Assembly (NCBI GenBank): GCA_017621115.1
Contig: JAGATU010000006.1
Span: 1-13,506 of the forward strand
Length of the DNA stretch: 13,506 nucleotides
Origin: Lachnospiraceae bacterium
GTDB lineage: Bacteria > Bacillota_A > Clostridia > Lachnospirales > Lachnospiraceae
Direction of reading: 5' to 3'
Positions 1-7,521 of this stretch are shown piece by piece. Position numbers and translations under genes: made by a program. Within the stretch, counting starts at the first letter, position 1; each line of letters starts with the position of its first letter. The notes beneath the pieces were generated by a model. The model was not told the DNA's origin and did no database searches. It saw only the letters and a program-made list of their open reading frames with translations.

Positions 1-1
1 C

Positions 2-64
2 GGTTTACTTAGTGATATCGGGGAGTTTAAAGGTTTCACAGGGGCAATTTTAGAAATGATTTAG
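2..64 (+). CDS. C-terminal tail of an unidentified protein (partial)
   Basis: This frame is open from the left edge to a TAG at 62-64 and would encode the last 20 residues of a protein, ending GAILEMI. A good ribosome binding site for the next ORF follows 8 bases after the stop, which fits the end of a gene in an operon with the small ORF and the acetyltransferase downstream. The other two forward frames meet stops early, so this one is the likeliest coding frame. Too little is present to assign a family. Confidence 0.45.
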   Translation, partial: GLLSDIGEFKGFTGAILEMI

Positions 65-85
65 TGAGATACGAGGGGAATAAAT

Positions 86-214
86 ATGAAACGCTTTCTC
101 AAAAGAATAGCCGCGCAAGTAATAATTATAGTATGGCATATTACGGGATTTGCATATCGTACGTCTGATACTGAAAAACAGATGAAAAATCTAAAGGAAT
201 GGGTAGAAAAATAA
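86..214 (+). CDS. Small 42-residue protein, function unknown, coupled to the downstream acetyltransferase
   Basis: The ORF starts at ATG 86 behind a strong GAGGGG at 73-78 (7-base spacing) and ends at TAA 212-214. The product begins with a basic stretch (MKRFLKRIAAQ), continues with a hydrophobic run (VIIIVWHITGFAY, about residues 12-24) and ends with a charged, probably helical tail (EKQMKNLKEWVEK). It could be a small single-span membrane or membrane-associated peptide. Its TAA shares its last A with the ATG of the acetyltransferase (TAATG), a layout typical of translational coupling. I do not recognise the family. It may be a real small protein or mainly a leader ORF driving translation of the next gene. 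Shortness is the main reason for doubt. Confidence 0.55.
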   Translation: MKRFLKRIAAQVIIIVWHITGFAYRTSDTEKQMKNLKEWVEK

Positions 215-981
215 TGACCAACAAAGAAATAATGCAAATCGCATTGCAACAATCGGCATACGATTGCAATTGTAACCCGGAGGATTTTCTTTCGGATATG
301 AATATAGTGACGTTTTCTAAAAAACATCCGCAGGCGCGCAGATACATGCCGCTGCCTTTAGAATGCGACTTGGTGTCCTACGGCAATAATATTGTGGCGC
401 AAGTGAGTGGACGAACAAAAGAAGCAGTAACGGAATACATTGATAAATATGCTTTGGAGCACTGTTTTGAGACGCCAAATATTCATGCGCTGGATGTAAA
501 GATACAGCCATTTGGTTTGAAAACCTGTTTTATGGCAGAGTATTTCTTACCGGATATGGATAGGTTAGTGGCACTTCCGTGCGAATATGAGCTAAGAGTA
601 TTTGAACCGTATCACATGGATGAATTGTATGTGGATATCTGGCACAATGCATTGACAATGGATAATCGGGAAGTAGATAAACTGGCAGTTGGAGCTTACG
701 ATGGAGACACATTAATTGGGCTTGCAGCGTGCTCGGCTGATTGTGAGATGATGTACCAGATAGGTGTGGATGTACTTCCCGGATACAGACAAAAAGGAGT
801 GGCGGCAGCCATAACCAGCCGCTTGGCACTAGAGATTATTGCACTTGGGAAAGTGCCTTTTTACTGTGCGGCATGGTGTAATATTAAGTCCGTACGTAAT
901 GCAATTAAAAGCGGATTCCGCCCGGCGTGGGTAGAATTAACAGCAAGAGATATTACATTTGTGGACAAAATGAATGAATAA
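214..981 (+). CDS. GNAT-family N-acetyltransferase
   Basis: A 255-residue protein of two parts. The N-terminal half (about residues 1-130) is a mixed region of the kind found in longer Firmicutes GNAT proteins. The C-terminal half is the acetyltransferase fold. Motif A is seen as IGVDVLPGYRQKGVAAA, with the acetyl-CoA pyrophosphate-binding loop RQKGVA at about residues 192-197. It is followed by CAAWCNIKSVRNAIKSGF, the usual motif B helix and substrate-side segment. By family knowledge it transfers an acetyl group from acetyl-CoA to an amine; the substrate cannot be read from sequence. An in-frame ATG at 199 exists but sits directly against AAAGGA (193-198), so ATG 214, overlapping the stop of the small ORF, is preferred. 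No terminator is visible after the stop. Confidence 0.88.
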   Translation: MTNKEIMQIALQQSAYDCNCNPEDFLSDMNIVTFSKKHPQARRYMPLPLECDLVSYGNNIVAQVSGRTKEAVTEYIDKYALEHCFETPNIHALDVKIQPFGLKTCFMAEYFLPDMDRLVALPCEYELRVFEPYHMDELYVDIWHNALTMDNREVDKLAVGAYDGDTLIGLAACSADCEMMYQIGVDVLPGYRQKGVAAAITSRLALEIIALGKVPFYCAAWCNIKSVRNAIKSGFRPAWVELTARDITFVDKMNE

Positions 982-990
982 TTTTAAAAT

Positions 991-1008
991 TTACAAACTG
1001 TTTACAAA
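991..1008 (+). repeat. Short direct repeat TTACAAA, 11-bp period
   Basis: TTACAAA occurs at 991-997 and again at 1002-1008 in the gap between the acetyltransferase and the DUF3810 gene. The start-to-start distance is 11 bp, about one helical turn. It lies 29 bases upstream of the probable -10 box of the next gene, where a regulator could bind. In AT-rich intergenic DNA this may be chance. Confidence 0.3.
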
Positions 1009-1033
1009 ATAGACGGATATTGTCACAATTTAC

Positions 1034-1042
1034 TGATAAAAT
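1034..1042 (+). promoter_or_regulatory. Probable extended -10 promoter for the DUF3810 gene
   Basis: TGATAAAAT gives an extended -10 element (TG, one base, then TAAAAT), 35 bases upstream of ATG 1078. No good -35 hexamer lies at 17 bp, as is often the case for extended -10 promoters. Base composition alone makes such matches common, so confidence is limited. Confidence 0.4.
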
Positions 1043-1077
1043 AGAAATAGAGACTATGGTTTTTGTGAGGAATGTAC

Positions 1078-2304
1078 ATGAGAAAAGGTCTTCGCTATTT
1101 CTTGTTATCAGCCTTATTGCTGGCGGTTTTCATAAATGTTTTGGCGTGGAACAGCAGTACCTTTTGTGATTTTTATGTTTCCAATATTTTCCCTGTATGG
1201 TTGAATACATACGGTAAGTGGACAAGCAGGTTCCCGTTTTCGGTTGGCGAGATAATGATCGTATTAGCAGTGGCACTACTGATTGTGTTTGTAGTGTTTA
1301 CGCTTATTGCGGTCATTTTTTTGATGAGCAAAAAGACAAAGCAGAAACAGGAAAAGTGGACCTCCAAAGCAGAATACAAATGGTTGCGTTTCCGAAGAAA
1401 TTACGGACGATACAACGCGTTCTTTGCCAGTCTTTTAGTGGCTATTACCTGGATAATGACTCTTAACTGTTATATTCTTTATCATTGCACCACATTTGAA
1501 GAAAAATACTGGGAAGATATTGTTACGAAGGATGAGTATACAATTGAAGAATTGGGAATGTTACGTGATTTTGTAGTAACAAGGGCTAATCAGTATGCGA
1601 AGATGATGGAGCGTGATGAGAACGGACTGATTCTGTATGACGGCAATATGGAAGAAGAAGCCATCCGTGCGATGCAGAATCTTGGAGAGGTGTATCCGCA
1701 ATTGGCAGGTTTTTATACAACACCTAAGAAGATAGCGGCATCCGAATTTCTAAGCCAGCAGTATATGAAGGGGTATTATTTTCCGTTCTCATTGGAAGCG
1801 AATTACAATGATGTTATGTATATTATGAGTAAGCCGGCGACGATGTGCCATGAACTGGCGCACACGAAGGGATTTATTTATGAGGATGAGGCGAATTTGA
1901 TTGGATTTCTTGCATGCTTGCATTCAGATGATATTCTTTTCCAGTACAGTGGTTATTTATCTGTACTTAATTATATTGATAATGATTTTTATAAGTCCGT
2001 CGATGAGAATAAGCAGATATATAACTCTCATGTTAAGATTTCGTCCCAGGTTAAAAAAGACCGCGTTTTCTTAACAGAGGATGCATGGACAAAGGTGGAG
2101 AAGAAGGCAGTTATCAGCACGAAAACGTTGAAGAAAGCAAGCGATACATTTACCAATACGACACTCGTTTTAAACGGTGTGGAGCAGGGAAGTGCCAGCT
2201 ACAGAGAGGTTGTAGGACTGTTACTTGATTATTATATTTGCATGGATGATGTCCGTATGAAAGAAGAATACATGGCACAGTTGACAGATGAAGGCATAAA
2301 GTGA
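1078..2304 (+). CDS. DUF3810-type membrane protein with zincin (HExxH) motif
   Basis: A 408-residue protein with three hydrophobic segments in its N-terminal third (about residues 4-24, 58-83 and 112-133), followed by a long domain. The key motif is MCHELAHTKGFIYEDEANLIGFLAC: H258, E259 and H262 form HELAH, and the acidic cluster EDEA near residue 270 could supply a third ligand. This is the signature I associate with DUF3810 proteins, which look like membrane-bound zinc metallopeptidases; activity is not established to my knowledge. The domain after the third span most likely faces outside the cell. ATG 1078 is preferred over ATG 1072 because GTGAGG at 1065-1070 is 7 bases from 1078 but only 1 base from 1072. 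The next gene starts 40 bases downstream, so they probably share a transcript. Confidence 0.8.
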   Translation: MRKGLRYFLLSALLLAVFINVLAWNSSTFCDFYVSNIFPVWLNTYGKWTSRFPFSVGEIMIVLAVALLIVFVVFTLIAVIFLMSKKTKQKQEKWTSKAEYKWLRFRRNYGRYNAFFASLLVAITWIMTLNCYILYHCTTFEEKYWEDIVTKDEYTIEELGMLRDFVVTRANQYAKMMERDENGLILYDGNMEEEAIRAMQNLGEVYPQLAGFYTTPKKIAASEFLSQQYMKGYYFPFSLEANYNDVMYIMSKPATMCHELAHTKGFIYEDEANLIGFLACLHSDDILFQYSGYLSVLNYIDNDFYKSVDENKQIYNSHVKISSQVKKDRVFLTEDAWTKVEKKAVISTKTLKKASDTFTNTTLVLNGVEQGSASYREVVGLLLDYYICMDDVRMKEEYMAQLTDEGIK

Positions 2305-2344
2305 TATTTTAGGTAGGAAAAATATAACAATTGGAGATATAGAG

Positions 2345-2650
2345 ATGATAAAGCATATATGTATGTTCAAAATGAAAGAAACAGCAAACGGAAAGAGCGG
2401 ATACGAAAATGCGTTGGAAGCAGCGGCTCGCTTAGAGGGCTTTGATGAGAAGATTCCTGCATTAAAGAAAATAGAAGTAAAAGTGAATTCAAAAGACGCA
2501 CCACAGGATAATTTTGAATTGGTTTTAATCTGTGATTTTGATGATATTGATGGATTGAATGAATATCAGAAGCATCCGGTTCATGTGGAATTTGCAAAAA
2601 TGCTCGGTGAGGTACGTGAATCCAGAGCATGCATTGACTACGAGTTTTAA
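2345..2650 (+). CDS. Dabb-domain (stress-responsive alpha/beta barrel) protein
   Basis: A 101-residue protein matching the whole Dabb fold. It has an N-terminal strand with the conserved histidine (MIKHICMFKMK, H4), a central strand FELVLICDFDDIDGLNEY, and the typical YQKHPVHVEFAKML helix (H77, H80), ending in the strand RACIDYEF. Dabb proteins are dimeric ferredoxin-like barrels; many bacterial members have no assigned function, so none is claimed here. GGAGAT at 2333-2338 is its ribosome binding site. It lies 40 bases after the DUF3810 gene and is followed by a probable terminator, so the two may form a bicistronic unit. Confidence 0.9.
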   Translation: MIKHICMFKMKETANGKSGYENALEAAARLEGFDEKIPALKKIEVKVNSKDAPQDNFELVLICDFDDIDGLNEYQKHPVHVEFAKMLGEVRESRACIDYEF

Positions 2651-2660
2651 ACAGAACGGT

Positions 2661-2693
2661 TGGCGGCTTAAGGGAAACCGGGCCGCTATTTTT
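2661..2693 (+). terminator. Probable intrinsic terminator after the Dabb gene
   Basis: TGGCGGC (2661-2667) pairs with GCCGCTA (2682-2688) with one G-T pair and a 14-base loop, followed by TTTTT (2689-2693). The GC-rich stem stands out from the AT-rich surroundings. It would separate the DUF3810-Dabb unit from the MATE gene, though no clear promoter is seen in the 23 bases left before the MATE start. Confidence 0.6.
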
Positions 2694-2716
2694 ATGCATA
2701 AGATGAGGAAGATGAA

Positions 2717-4078
2717 ATGAAGAACATATGGGTACAGAATAAAGATTTATACCGGAAGATATTTACGATTACCCTTCCGATTATTATCCAGAATTTATTT
2801 GGAGCTGCAGTAAATTCGGCTGATGTATTAATGTTAAATTACGTTGGACAGGATGCATTGGCGGCGTCTTCGCTGGCAACACAGTATAGTAGTCTGGCGT
2901 TTATGTTTTTCTTTGGTATCGGAACAGGAGTGACCATGCTCTGTGCCCAGTACTGGGGAAAAGGCGATGTAAATGCGATGCATAAGGTAGAAGGAATTGC
3001 CATGCGTTTTGCGCTTATTATCGCCGGATTGATGGCCCTGGCCGCATTTGTGGTTCCGCAAACTTTAATGAGGATATTTACGAATGAAGATGCGTTGATT
3101 GTATTGGGCGCGCAGTACCTGAGAGTAGTCGCCCCATGTTTTATTTTCTGGGCAATTACGGAAGTGTATCTGGCAGTACTTCGAAGTGCCGGAAGAGTTG
3201 CAATCAGTACGGTTATTGAAGCTACAGCTTTAATCAGTAATGTGTGCCTGAATGCGGTGTTCATTTTTGGATTATTGGGAGCCCCAAAACTGGGAATTGT
3301 CGGTGTTGCATTGGCAACAACTCTTTCCAGAGCTATTTCGCTTGTATTGTGTATTATCGTTTCCATTCGTTCCGAGAATGTGAAATTGGTAATCAAACCA
3401 ATATTTGAGAGCCATCCGGAACTGTTAAAAGATTTCATGACAATGGCCCTTCCGGCAGTGGGCAACGATATGGTATGGAGTCTTGCATTTACCATGTATT
3501 CGGTTATTTTGGGACATATGGGCTCCGATGCGGTTGCAGCCAATTCCATAGTATCGGTAGTGCGTAATCTTGCCTGTGTATTCTGTTATGCCATCGGAAG
3601 TGCATCCGGAATTGTGGTAGGACAGATTCTGGGTGAAGATAAGATTGAAGAAGGAAAACAGGCGGGACGTACAATGTTACGTTTGGCGATTGCGAGTGGT
3701 ATTTTTGGAGGGCTTATTGTGTTTGCACTGGTTCCGGCTGCCATGAATTATGCCATGATTTCCGAGCAGGCACTTAAATATTTGAAATTTATGCTGTATG
3801 TCAACGTACCGTATATCACCGGAACAGCGGTTAATACCACATTGATTGCAGGTGTATTCCGTGCCGGTGGTGACAGTAAATTTGGTTTTATTTGTGATAC
3901 GATTGATATGTGGGTTTATGCGGTACCGCTCGGATTCCTTGCGGCATTTGTATTAAAACTTCCGGTAGAAGCGGTCTATTTCCTGCTTTGTACGGATGAA
4001 TTCGTAAAATGGCCATGGGTATTCAAACGTTTCTACAGTTATAAATGGGCAAAGAATATTACGAGGGAAAATGTATGA
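2717..4078 (+). CDS. MATE-family multidrug/cation efflux transporter
   Basis: A 453-residue polytopic membrane protein of normal MATE length, consistent with 12 membrane segments in two similar halves. Family features are the opening IFTITLPIIIQNLFGAAVNSADVLMLNYVGQDALAA, the GIGTGVTMLCAQYWGKGD loop, and the repeat-half counterparts AVGNDMVWSLAFTMYSVILGHMGSDAVAANSI and ASGIVVGQILGEDKIEEGK. MATE pumps export organic cations and drugs in exchange for Na+ or H+; the substrate here is unknown. The start follows GAGG at 2705-2708 with 8-base spacing. Its stop TGA overlaps the ATG of the Nudix gene (ATGA at 4075-4078), so the two are almost certainly co-translated. Confidence 0.93.
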   Translation: MKNIWVQNKDLYRKIFTITLPIIIQNLFGAAVNSADVLMLNYVGQDALAASSLATQYSSLAFMFFFGIGTGVTMLCAQYWGKGDVNAMHKVEGIAMRFALIIAGLMALAAFVVPQTLMRIFTNEDALIVLGAQYLRVVAPCFIFWAITEVYLAVLRSAGRVAISTVIEATALISNVCLNAVFIFGLLGAPKLGIVGVALATTLSRAISLVLCIIVSIRSENVKLVIKPIFESHPELLKDFMTMALPAVGNDMVWSLAFTMYSVILGHMGSDAVAANSIVSVVRNLACVFCYAIGSASGIVVGQILGEDKIEEGKQAGRTMLRLAIASGIFGGLIVFALVPAAMNYAMISEQALKYLKFMLYVNVPYITGTAVNTTLIAGVFRAGGDSKFGFICDTIDMWVYAVPLGFLAAFVLKLPVEAVYFLLCTDEFVKWPWVFKRFYSYKWAKNITRENV

Positions 4079-4575
4079 GAAACCCGGTGACAACCTTATG
4101 TTATATTGAAAAAGATGACTGTTACCTGATGCTTCACAGAGTGAAGAAAGAAAACGATATCAATAAAGACAAATGGATCGGAGTAGGCGGACATGCCGAA
4201 AAGGATGAGAGTCCTGATGAGTGTCTGCTTCGTGAAGTAAAGGAAGAAACAGGACTTACCCTGCTGGATTATCGGTTTCGCGGTATTGTCACTTTTGTTA
4301 CTACGGATGGAATTTGTGAGTATATGTGTCTTTTTACGTCGAATTCGTTTACAGGAGAATTAATTACCTGTGATGAGGGAGAATTGGAATGGGTCAAAAA
4401 GGAACGTTTCCCGGAACTGAATTTCTGGGTGGGAGATTATGTTTTCCTTGATTTATTAGAGACAAGGGATAGTTTCTTTTCCCTGAAATTGGTATATGAC
4501 GGTGATGTGTTGATAGAAGCGAGTCTGGATGGGAAGGCGATTGAGTGGGAAAAATATGTCCCCAAGAAATACTAA
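4075..4575 (+). CDS. Nudix hydrolase, MutT/8-oxo-dGTP diphosphatase-like
   Basis: A 166-residue protein with a complete Nudix box at about residues 39-61: glycine of GHAEKDE, then SPDECLL, then REVKEETGL, matching G-x5-E-x7-REUxEExGU with all metal-binding glutamates. Upstream, WIGVGGHAE is the usual approach to the box in MutT-like 8-oxo-dGTPases of Firmicutes. The family cleaves nucleoside diphosphates linked to another moiety; sanitising oxidised dGTP is the likeliest role but is an inference. ATG 4075 lies inside the MATE stop and is preceded by GAGGGA (7 bases), favouring it over the in-frame ATG at 4045 deep inside the MATE gene. A terminator follows 10 bases after the stop. Confidence 0.9.
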   Translation: MRNPVTTLCYIEKDDCYLMLHRVKKENDINKDKWIGVGGHAEKDESPDECLLREVKEETGLTLLDYRFRGIVTFVTTDGICEYMCLFTSNSFTGELITCDEGELEWVKKERFPELNFWVGDYVFLDLLETRDSFFSLKLVYDGDVLIEASLDGKAIEWEKYVPKKY

Positions 4576-4585
4576 ATGGTGAAAT

Positions 4586-4627
4586 AAAACAGGAAGGCTA
4601 TCTTTAGGATAAGCCTTCCTGTTTTTT
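4586..4627. terminator. Bidirectional terminator between the Nudix and AraC genes
   Basis: Left arm AAAACAGGAAGGCT (4586-4599) is perfectly complementary to right arm AGCCTTCCTGTTTT (4612-4625), a 14-bp stem with a 12-base loop. T-runs appear on both strands, so it should stop transcription from both convergent genes. Seen from the minus strand, the first arm lies in the last codons of the AraC gene (encoding KKQEG) and its TAA stop lies in the loop. Confidence 0.88.
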
Positions 4628-5554
4628 GTATTCGGTCGGAGTCATTTTCAAAACCCGTTTAAAGACTTTGTTGAAATAACTGATATTACCAAATCCTACG
4701 GTAATAGCAAGGTTGGAAATACTGCTCGCGGCAGGATCCTGTTGCTGTATTAGTTTGGTTGCATAGAAAATGCGGTATTTAAGCAGATATTCAAATGGTG
4801 TAATCCTAAGAACACGCTGGAAACAACGGCAGCACTCACTTTTGCTGATGTGTATGGAGGCTGCAATTTCATCCAGGGTAATCGGTTCTGCAAAATGTTC
4901 TTCGATAAATACGATAGCATCTTTAATCCGCTGTTCATCATTAAGAAGCCGTTTGGATTTGGAAACGGGTAATTTGGGATGCTGCGGAAGTTTGAGAAGA
5001 ACGTGCCATAAATTGCAAAGGGCAGCTTTGCAGGCAATCTCATACCCAAATTCGCGGGAATTATACAGATCCTCTATCTGATTCATATAGGTAATAACCG
5101 GAGCAGTATGCGGATCATCATCTTGTAAAATGAGATACTTCATGTCCGGATTATTTACAATCGGATTCAAATATTTAACGGATAATGAGGCTGTTCCGTA
5201 TTCAAAAATAAGGCGTGGATGAAAAACTATGGAGATGAATACGGATTCATATCCTTCTACACGGCGGAAGGCATGAAGAACATTCTGGTTGACCATGATA
5301 CCCTGTCCCGGTTCCAAAATAAATGATTCTTCATCAATAAGGGCGTCTACCTTTCCTTCTACGACATAAATCAGTTCGATTTCCGGATGCCAGTGCCACC
5401 GGATTAAACGAAAATATAATTCAGATAATGTCACCGGATATAATATGAGCGGAAAGTCAATATCTCCGTGAACTTTCATTTCCTGAAGATTTTGTCCGAC
5501 AGGTACGGCATCACGCTCTAAGTCCGTAATTTCTTTTATTTCATCAATAAACAT
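4604..5554 (-). CDS. AraC-family transcriptional regulator with N-terminal cupin domain
   Basis: A 316-residue protein. The N-terminal sensing domain is a cupin: HWHPEIELIYVVEG at about 54-67, then FILEPGQGIMVNQNVLHAFRR at 78-98, typical of sugar-responsive AraC regulators. The last 105 residues hold the two helix-turn-helix units: ITLDEIAASIHISKSECCRCF followed by the long linker helix, and the signature SISNLAITVGFGNISYFNKVFKRVLKMTPTEYKK at about 278-311. The frame is open upstream to 5794, but ATG 5554 is chosen because AGAGGA lies 10 bases before it and homology-like sequence begins there. The gene converges on the Nudix gene and diverges from the S8 peptidase. Its target is unknown; it is a distant candidate for the activator of the uronate promoters, with no direct support from position. 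Confidence 0.93.
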   Translation of the reverse strand: MFIDEIKEITDLERDAVPVGQNLQEMKVHGDIDFPLILYPVTLSELYFRLIRWHWHPEIELIYVVEGKVDALIDEESFILEPGQGIMVNQNVLHAFRRVEGYESVFISIVFHPRLIFEYGTASLSVKYLNPIVNNPDMKYLILQDDDPHTAPVITYMNQIEDLYNSREFGYEIACKAALCNLWHVLLKLPQHPKLPVSKSKRLLNDEQRIKDAIVFIEEHFAEPITLDEIAASIHISKSECCRCFQRVLRITPFEYLLKYRIFYATKLIQQQDPAASSISNLAITVGFGNISYFNKVFKRVLKMTPTEYKKQEGLS

Positions 5555-5600
5555 ATTAAGAATTCCTCTTGTGTTAATAATCAGATTTCTATTTAAAGCG

Positions 5601-5606
5601 ATTATA
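5601..5606 (-). promoter_or_regulatory. -10 box of the AraC regulator promoter
   Basis: On the minus strand this reads TATAAT, 46 bases upstream of the AraC start codon. No convincing -35 hexamer is visible at 17 bp. The 95-base gap 5555-5649 must also hold the promoter of the divergent S8 peptidase, but I see no clear consensus for that on the plus strand. Confidence 0.5.
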
Positions 5607-5649
5607 TCATATATTTTTTTGAAATGCACCATTGCGAGGTAACAGAAAT

Positions 5650-7416
5650 ATGAATAATGAAAAACTGGATACGACGTTAAATCTCTCATTGGAAGCGGAC
5701 GAAAATCAGAGATTAAAATCGGATATTTTGAGTAACGGATATGATGAAAAAACGCGCACATGGGAAGTGATTGTGAAATATCATGGCGAATCATCGGTTC
5801 TTATTGAAGAAAGTGAAACGACTGATATTTTATTAAATGGGTATGCTATTATCCGTGCAACAAAGGAGCAATTGGAACGATTAGTGATTTTGGATATGGT
5901 TGAGTTTATGGAGTTACCAAAAGGTCTGCAGTATGATGTATATCGTGCAAAACAGGAAAGTTGCATTTTGCCGGTTGTATCCGGAATAACAGCATTAAGC
6001 GGCAATGGGGTTCTCATAGCAGTAATAGATTCAGGAATCGATTATCTTCTTGGTGATTTTAGGGATGAAAACGGAAGCAGGATATTATATTTGTGGGACC
6101 AGACATTAGAAGGTGATATTAGTAATGTAGGACAGTTTTCCATCGGAACCGAATTTACAAAAGAAGAAATTGATAGAGCGATTGCAACTGCGGATATGGG
6201 AAACGGAAGAATGGATTATAGTAAGGCAAGAGAAGGGGTGCCATCGGTTGATGTTTCCGGGCATGGGACTGCAGTGACAGGAATTGCGGCCGGAAGTTCT
6301 GTTTCACCTTTGTATCAGGGAGTTGCCCCCAAAAGCAGTCTTATTATCGTAAAACTTCGCGGACAAAGGCAAAATGCACCGCTTACCACGGATTTGATGA
6401 GGGGCATTACCTATGTCATCCGCAAAGCATTGGACTTAGGAATGCCGGTTGCAATTAATCTAAGCATAGGAGATACATATGGTGCGCATGACGGGACTTC
6501 CCTGTTGGAACAGTATATAGACAGTGTGAGCGGGAATGGGAGGAATGTTATCTGTATCGGGGCAGGAAATGAGGCTGTAGCAAACGGACATACATCTTTT
6601 GTGCCTTATGTGCAGGAAAGAATAGAACTTTCGGTTGCTGCAGGGGAAAGAAGTACAAATGTCCAGATATGGAAAAATTATGTGGATACATGTGAAATAC
6701 AGTTGGTGGCACCGAATGGGGAGCGTTTTGTTTTGGATATGCAAAAGATTGGAATGCAGGAATGGAGAATGGGAAACACACAGGTACTTATTTATATATC
6801 ACCACCCAAGCCATATTCGGTAAACGAAGAAGTGTTTTTTGATTTTATTGCAGATGAGGAGTATATCGACAGCGGAATCTGGAGTTTTAGTATTACACCT
6901 GTTAGTTCTTCACAGCACGATTATCATATGTTTCTTCCGGGAACAGCAGTAAGGAATTCGGCGACACGGTTTTTGGAGCCGACGCCGGAACTCACAATGA
7001 CCATACCGGCATTTGCCCGTAGTGCACTGACCGTTGGTGCATATAATACGGCAACGGGTGGTTATGCTGATTTTTCGGGAAGAGACAGGGTAATGGGAGA
7101 AGAAAACAGACTGTTTTTTGCGACAAAGAGTAAGCCGGATATTGTGGCGCCGGGAGTGGAAATTGTTGCTCCGTCAGTAAGAGGAGGTTATGAATCATTC
7201 AGCGGGACTTCTTTTGCAACGCCGTTGGTAACCGGAAGTGCAGCACTTCTGATGGAATGGGGAATTGTCAGAGGAAATGATTTATTTTTATATGGGGAGA
7301 AAGTAAAAGCTTATTTACGAAAAGGCGCAAAACCTTTAAAGGGCGATACGTCATATCCGAATCCGAAAACAGGCTGGGGGGCTTTATGTCTTGCTGAAAG
7401 TTTTATTTATCAATAA
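5650..7416 (+). CDS. S8 family (subtilisin-like) serine peptidase, CspA-like
   Basis: A 588-residue subtilase with all catalytic elements: Asp127 in VIDSGID, His205 in SGHGTAVTG, the oxyanion Asn307 in IGAGNE, and Ser521 in GTSFATP. About 100 residues precede the first catalytic strand and form a prodomain-like region. Between the Asn and Ser motifs lies a roughly 160-residue insertion rich in beta strands (about 315-450, for example IELSVAAGERSTNVQIW), matching the jelly-roll insert known from clostridial CspA/B/C germination proteases. No signal peptide or membrane anchor is seen, so it is probably cytoplasmic or packaged in spores. ATG 5650 has GAGGT 9 bases upstream; the upstream in-frame TTG at 5632 has no good site. 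It reads divergently from the AraC gene. Whether it acts in spore germination here is inference. Confidence 0.92.
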   Translation: MNNEKLDTTLNLSLEADENQRLKSDILSNGYDEKTRTWEVIVKYHGESSVLIEESETTDILLNGYAIIRATKEQLERLVILDMVEFMELPKGLQYDVYRAKQESCILPVVSGITALSGNGVLIAVIDSGIDYLLGDFRDENGSRILYLWDQTLEGDISNVGQFSIGTEFTKEEIDRAIATADMGNGRMDYSKAREGVPSVDVSGHGTAVTGIAAGSSVSPLYQGVAPKSSLIIVKLRGQRQNAPLTTDLMRGITYVIRKALDLGMPVAINLSIGDTYGAHDGTSLLEQYIDSVSGNGRNVICIGAGNEAVANGHTSFVPYVQERIELSVAAGERSTNVQIWKNYVDTCEIQLVAPNGERFVLDMQKIGMQEWRMGNTQVLIYISPPKPYSVNEEVFFDFIADEEYIDSGIWSFSITPVSSSQHDYHMFLPGTAVRNSATRFLEPTPELTMTIPAFARSALTVGAYNTATGGYADFSGRDRVMGEENRLFFATKSKPDIVAPGVEIVAPSVRGGYESFSGTSFATPLVTGSAALLMEWGIVRGNDLFLYGEKVKAYLRKGAKPLKGDTSYPNPKTGWGALCLAESFIYQ

Positions 7417-7442
7417 ATAAGATTAAATTTCTATAAAAACTC

Positions 7443-7470
7443 TTGTATGAAAAGGCACAAATGTTATGAT
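7443..7470 (+). promoter_or_regulatory. Probable promoter for the DUF2238-like membrane protein
   Basis: TTGTAT (7443-7448) and TATGAT (7465-7470) are separated by 16 bases, and TGT precedes the -10 (TGTTATGAT), giving an extended -10 as well. It lies in the 105-base gap after the peptidase, 51 bases before the chosen start. No terminator is seen after the peptidase, so some read-through from upstream is likely. Confidence 0.5.
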
Positions 7471-7521
7471 AATTGTTATATCGAATACATAGGATGATGA
7501 TTTCCCGGAGGAATGGATTGG

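Noticed and set aside
2839..3549. 236-residue open frame on the minus strand inside the MATE gene
   Set aside because: It lies wholly within the well-supported MATE coding sequence, has no ribosome binding site and shows low-complexity composition typical of an antisense frame.
5555..5649. Search for the uronate 38-bp element in the AraC/S8 intergenic region
   Set aside because: No CAAnnnnnnCAAT half-site was seen on either strand, so there is no sequence link between this AraC gene and the uronate promoters.
5555..5794. 80-residue N-terminal extension of the AraC regulator
   Set aside because: The frame stays open, but it would run through the divergent promoter region and into the S8 peptidase start. 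AGAGGA 10 bases before ATG 5554 gives a clear start, and the extension shows no domain.
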